A DNA stretch of 39,735 nt from IMG/VR virus record IMGVR_UViG_3300034072_000840, positions 1 to 39,735 of that record, one strand, 5' to 3'. The notes under the pieces are model-generated. The model saw only the letters and a list, made by a program, of their open reading frames with translations, did no database searches and had not been told where the DNA came from. Made by a program: the position numbers and the translations under genes. Source of the DNA: a virus. Each line of letters opens with the position of its first letter. Within the stretch, counting starts at the first letter, position 1. This document shows positions 36,775-39,735 of this stretch, piece after piece.

Positions 36775-37980
36775 TTAGCTTAAACTGTAGTTGGACGCCG
36801 CAATGTCCGCAGCAAGCGTCGGATCGAGCTTACCAATCTGGACTTTGCGTCCAATCAGCTGGCTGATGATGCTGGAGAGCAGCTCTGATTCTGCAATCAT
36901 CTGGAGCTGGAGATTGTACTGCCGGCGCAGATCGTTGGCGTAGTGGGGCAGACAGCGGAAGCAGTCATGGATGGGCATGACGCTGAACGGCTTGTTCGGA
37001 AGGCTGTTGAGCAGCTTGCGAATTACCACGGCATCGACATGACCTAGGTTGTCCTCATTGAGGTGATCCAGGATGCGAGCCGAGAGGTATCCCGTTTCGA
37101 GGTAGTTGGCCCACAAGGTGCAGACCATCTTGTCATCCTTGGTTCGGTTGAATGTGCCACGAGGCCCTGAGTGAATGGCATCAGCGATCATGTCGACCTT
37201 ACGCTGGTCATAAGAGCAGCGACGGACGATCTCACGCACGATCATGCCATCAATGGAGTGAACCATGTTGGCGCCTAGAGCTCTGCCCTCTGGCATGGGC
37301 TGGTTCACCTTGTAGCTGATCTCGATCGGCTGCTCGTCGAAGTGAATCGTCTCATAGACGGTATCCATGACCTTGGTTCGAACGTGGAAGTTATCAGGCA
37401 GAACCCAGTCATGGCTGAGTGCTGTTGGATTCCACAGATCCCGCATGGTCTCATTGAGTTCCCAGGCAGCCGGGCAGAATTCTTTGAGGATATCGTAGAA
37501 GAGCTCGAGGAGCTCACCTTCCCCGAAGATCTTCTTAGGCATGGCAGTGGAGCTATAGAGCGAGGTCATAATGGCCTGCTTGGTATCGCTCCGCTTGATC
37601 TTGGCATTGCCCCCTGAGCGCTGAAGCATCAGGTCATAGATGTTGGTGTAAGCGTCCTCACGGTGACCGGTGTCGACGACATTGCACAGCTCGGCAGCTG
37701 AGCGATCACCAGTAAGGCAGGCAAGGAGCTGAAGCCCACTGGAAGTGGCATCGAGACCTACGCAGTAGCCAATAGGCAGACCCTTCTGAACGTCTCTGTA
37801 TGCCTTTACCGCGGCAAAATAGAGTGCAGGTTCTTCTGCCTGGGTCATCAGGCTCTCGAGGTGAGGCTCATTGGCCTCGAACCAGGCAAGGCGATCGTCC
37901 CAGTCGAGCTTGTCGTGGCCCATGTGGTTGGCAATATCGATCTGAAGGTACTGCTTTCCGGTGAAGAGTTGCATGGTCAT
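36775..37980 (-). CDS. Phage RNA polymerase, N4 RNAPII large-subunit type
   Basis: 401 residues from ATG 37980 (AAGGAAA 8 nt upstream). T7-like catalytic motifs: A, CVGLDATSSGLQ (Asp77); B, RSDTKQAIMTSLYSS (Lys134, Tyr142); C, VMPIHDCF (His338, Asp339). It lacks the N-terminal half of T7 RNA polymerase; in N4 a separate roughly 270-residue subunit supplies it and the two chains form the middle-gene polymerase. That partner gene should lie upstream, beyond the right edge. It is preceded by a hairpin-plus-T-run, so expression may be attenuated. Confidence 0.9.
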   Translation of the reverse strand: MTMQLFTGKQYLQIDIANHMGHDKLDWDDRLAWFEANEPHLESLMTQAEEPALYFAAVKAYRDVQKGLPIGYCVGLDATSSGLQLLACLTGDRSAAELCNVVDTGHREDAYTNIYDLMLQRSGGNAKIKRSDTKQAIMTSLYSSTAMPKKIFGEGELLELFYDILKEFCPAAWELNETMRDLWNPTALSHDWVLPDNFHVRTKVMDTVYETIHFDEQPIEISYKVNQPMPEGRALGANMVHSIDGMIVREIVRRCSYDQRKVDMIADAIHSGPRGTFNRTKDDKMVCTLWANYLETGYLSARILDHLNEDNLGHVDAVVIRKLLNSLPNKPFSVMPIHDCFRCLPHYANDLRRQYNLQLQMIAESELLSSIISQLIGRKVQIGKLDPTLAADIAASNYSLS

Positions 37981-38002
37981 GGTTCGGTTTCCTTCAGGCA
38001 AT

Positions 38003-38036
38003 AAAAAGCCGACCGTCAGGGGGACTGGCGGCCGGC
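38003..38036 (-). terminator. Terminator/attenuator before the RNA polymerase gene
   Basis: gccgaccgtcag / ctggcggccggc, 12-bp stem with one mismatch and one wobble, loop gggga; on the minus strand followed by CTTTTTATT. It lies 23 nt upstream of the RNA polymerase ATG, so it separates that gene from the early genes. Confidence 0.8.
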
Positions 38037-38062
38037 ATGTGTGGCTATGATGTGTGGTTTGA

Positions 38063-38071
38063 TTAGCGCAT
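38063..38071 (-). promoter_or_regulatory. Minimal two-codon upstream ORF
   Basis: ATG CGC TAA with AGGAGA 6 nt upstream (38083-38078) and the terminator hairpin starting 26 nt downstream. Very short ORFs with strong ribosome-binding sites can stall ribosomes and influence a downstream attenuator. May be chance. Confidence 0.35.
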
Positions 38072-38122
38072 GGTGAGTCTCCTGGGTTTGAGCGAGTGCC
38101 GAACCAAGAAAAGAGCTAAGGG

Positions 38123-38344
38123 TTAGCTGTCCTTACGTCCCAGGATCTCATAGACATGATCCCACAAGGCTCGATCGATGATCCGTCGGTCTCCGAAGAA
38201 CCAGACAGAGACAACATCCTGGCGCCATATGCCATCATCTCCCATGACGAGAGCAGGAGCCCCCGGAACCCCGAATACGGGCTCGGAAATGATGTGACCT
38301 TCACAGGTCAGAGGCGAGTCATTGGTGTTGAGTTGAGTAGCCAT
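38123..38344 (-). CDS. Hypothetical protein, 73 aa
   Basis: MATQLNTNDSPLTCEGHIIS, then GDDGIWRQDVVSVWFFGDRR. No family recognised. Separated by 2 nt from the preceding gene stop. Early-region small gene upstream of the RNA polymerase. Confidence 0.65.
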   Translation of the reverse strand: MATQLNTNDSPLTCEGHIISEPVFGVPGAPALVMGDDGIWRQDVVSVWFFGDRRIIDRALWDHVYEILGRKDS

Positions 38345-38346
38345 GA

Positions 38347-38595
38347 TTAATCTCGCTTAGGTGGGAGATAGCTGATCAGATTCTCGATCTGATCCAGGCG
38401 AGTACGCAGCATTTGCAGGTTCTCAGGGGTGGCTTCACCCAAAGGAACCAGGGCCTCTACAGAGTCACCATTCATGTGTTTGATTGAGAGCTGTCGATCA
38501 GCGTCGACGACGAGATAGCTGGCTTGCCTACCCCTCAGAAAGAATCTGAATGAGGCTGAACCAGGCTCCTGCTTGAGGAGTCGGAGAGCGACCAT
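38347..38595 (-). CDS. Hypothetical protein, 82 aa
   Basis: MVALRLLKQEPGSASFRFFL, then ENLQMLRTRLDQIENLISYL, a likely coiled-coil end. No family recognised. Start could be the ATG shown; leader is weak. Confidence 0.6.
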   Translation of the reverse strand: MVALRLLKQEPGSASFRFFLRGRQASYLVVDADRQLSIKHMNGDSVEALVPLGEATPENLQMLRTRLDQIENLISYLPPKRD

Positions 38596-38819
38596 AGTTC
38601 ATGCTCGGTGTCTGGTATTCATGGGTATGGGCTTCGGTTGAGCCCTGATTGGTCTGGCCCTTAGGGCATCAGACTTGAACTTTGAAGGTTTAATTCTCCT
38701 TTGTGATCCTGCTCCACGTTCGGTGAGTATGATCTGAACCAGAAAGTGAAGCAGGATTTCGGTGGTCAAGTTGGATCACTCCATAGGAATGACCTACCTT
38801 ACCTCAGGGAAGGGAATGC
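38596..38819 (-). other. Intergenic region with hairpins, no gene seen
   Basis: Contains atcctgct / agcaggat (38706-38756) whose loop carries tgaaccagaaag, and tctggccc / gggcatcaga with a 3-nt loop (about 38654-38674). An AAGGAG with no ATG at a proper distance is present. Probably a regulatory region between early genes. Confidence 0.5.
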
Positions 38820-39020
38820 TCAAGGTGTCCAAGCACCGTCATAAGACCACCACTCATCAGTGATGGTTACGGTGTTGATTGAGACATAGCTGGGTAGCTC
38901 TGCCTCTGGTTCATCGGGGAATTCAGTGGCGAGGTAACGCTTGATGGCTTCCTCACGGGATACGTTGAGGAAGCAGCGTGTCATGCCAAGACATCCGATC
39001 GAGACGATCGTGTTGGTCAT
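38820..39020 (-). CDS. Hypothetical protein, 66 aa
   Basis: MTNTIVSIGCLGMTRCFLNV, then SREEAIKRYLATEFPDEPEA and a TITDEWWSYDGAW end. No family recognised. Follows the endonuclease gene closely. Confidence 0.6.
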   Translation of the reverse strand: MTNTIVSIGCLGMTRCFLNVSREEAIKRYLATEFPDEPEAELPSYVSINTVTITDEWWSYDGAWTP

Positions 39021-39044
39021 TCGACCAATTCCTTGTCAGCGAGC

Positions 39045-39689
39045 TCACGACAGAGCGTGAGGCAAATTGTTGCGTTGTATGTATTCATTGCGAGCCTCCT
39101 TGGCTGCCTCCGGTGTCGAGAAGGTGCCAACTCGCACACGGTTACCGTGGCTGGTGACATGAGCGGCCCACTGCTTTCCCCACCGGCCTACGCCGATATA
39201 GGGTGCGTTAGTGCCTCTGCGTTTGGTCTTGTTTGCAGCCTGAACGAAACGGTCTGCCCAATAGCAGTTGTCTGGTTCATAGTTGCCATTTACGTCCCTA
39301 CGCTCGATCGAAAGATCTTCGGTGTAGTTTGTCGCAATTGCCCAGAGCTTAAACTCTTGGAAGTCAGACCAAGCAGCACAGACGGAGATGCCCCGTCCCC
39401 CGTAGTACTGATAAGCACTGTCGGTTGTAACGTTACATCTCTTCTGCATGTTATGCCAAACGTCACGTAGATGTGTTTTGCTCTCTCCGTGGGTCGTATT
39501 GATTTCCTTAGCGTAGCATCCACAAGATGTAGATGCTCCTCGCTTTAGGTTTTGCCAGAGAACCTAGGTAACTTTGCCACAATCGCATTGGCAAAGAATT
39601 CTGCGTTTAGTCCCCAAACGGGAAATCTCTTCTATGAGAGTCAAGCGGCTCATCTTGGATCCGAGCGGGATCGTGTCTAGCTTTGGCAT
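39045..39689 (-). pseudogene. HNH-AP2 homing endonuclease with in-frame amber codon
   Basis: From ATG 39689 the frame reads MPKLDTIPLGSKMSRLTLIE through ILCQCDCGKVT, meets TAG at 39566-39564, and goes on in the same frame as VLWQNLKRGASTSCGCYAKE, then LRDVWHNMQKRC and YQYYGGRGISVCAAW (HNH), and an AP2 domain (YIGVGRWGKQWAAHVTSHGN). The N-terminal CDCG / LKxGxTxSCGC zinc segment on both sides of the TAG is standard for this family, so the TAG replaces one sense codon. Either a pseudogene or amber readthrough; 214 codons in all. An internal ATG at 39449 would drop the zinc segment. Confidence 0.8.
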
Positions 39690-39735
39690 TTCAATGCTTT
39701 ACTCTACTAGCTCCTTATCTGCAAGAACACAGCAA

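Noticed and set aside
5284-39689. Reassignment of TAG to a sense codon in this phage
   Set aside because: Long genes contain no other in-frame TAG that I noticed, several genes end properly in TAG (for example at 5284 and 21174), and the TAG in the polymerase gap is accompanied by an in-frame TGA.
1-39735. CRISPR array or rRNA genes
   Set aside because: No regularly spaced repeats and no rRNA-like segments were seen on either strand.

Overview
The window is one stretch of a double-stranded DNA phage genome of the N4 type (Schitoviridae-like). Evidence: a roughly 400-residue T7-like RNA polymerase that corresponds to N4 RNAPII large subunit, a MoxR ATPase/VWA pair (N4 gp24/gp25 type), a RecD-like helicase, a family A DNA polymerase, a RecB/Cas4-like nuclease, a primase, a P-loop ATPase and a single-stranded DNA-binding protein (N4 gp37, 39, 42, 43, 44, 45 order), all on the minus strand. 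They run towards the C-terminal part of a giant protein that resembles the N4 virion RNA polymerase, on the plus strand. The host is probably a proteobacterium, perhaps an alphaproteobacterium; this is inference from gene style and the tRNA fragment only.

Layout, left to right. 1-4376 (+): end of the virion RNA polymerase gene, then a strong hairpin terminator between convergent units. 4592-20176 (-): small membrane protein, RuvC-like resolvase, SSB, ATPase, primase, nuclease, split DNA polymerase, helicase, MazG-like protein and DNA-binding proteins, interrupted by three homing endonuclease genes. 20173-21681 (-): ThyX, small protein, glutaredoxin. 21762-24835 (+): small protein and tail spike. 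24873-27377 (-): a compact GC-rich operon of about a dozen tiny genes of a different style. 27427-27660: an attP-like site with the 3' part of a tRNA-Val(CAC) and flanking repeats. 27756-29688: lipoprotein, tyrosine integrase and a possible excisionase. 29700-38595 (-): dCTP deaminase-like protein, VWA/metallopeptidase protein, MoxR ATPase, RNAPII and small early genes. The right edge holds a homing endonuclease gene with an in-frame amber codon.

The main discovery candidate is the DNA polymerase gene. It is split by an HNH homing endonuclease gene (13464-14051). The second piece starts at an ATG overlapping the endonuclease end, is read for 47 codons, and is then interrupted inside the catalytic O-helix (motif B) by exactly 48 nt containing two in-frame stops, a 10-bp hairpin and a Shine-Dalgarno-like AGGA 7 nt before a synonymous Thr codon. 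Removing the 48 nt restores a normal family A polymerase sequence, and no start codon exists for the downstream part. This matches the layout of T4 gene 39 / mobA / gene 60 and its 50-nt ribosomal bypass. It is therefore a candidate new translational bypass cassette in a DNA polymerase.

Two other homing endonucleases have left displaced fragments of the neighbouring gene ends (3' end of the gp44-like gene, 5' end of the gp42-like gene). The integrase and attP-like site are unexpected in an N4-like phage, a group generally described as lytic.
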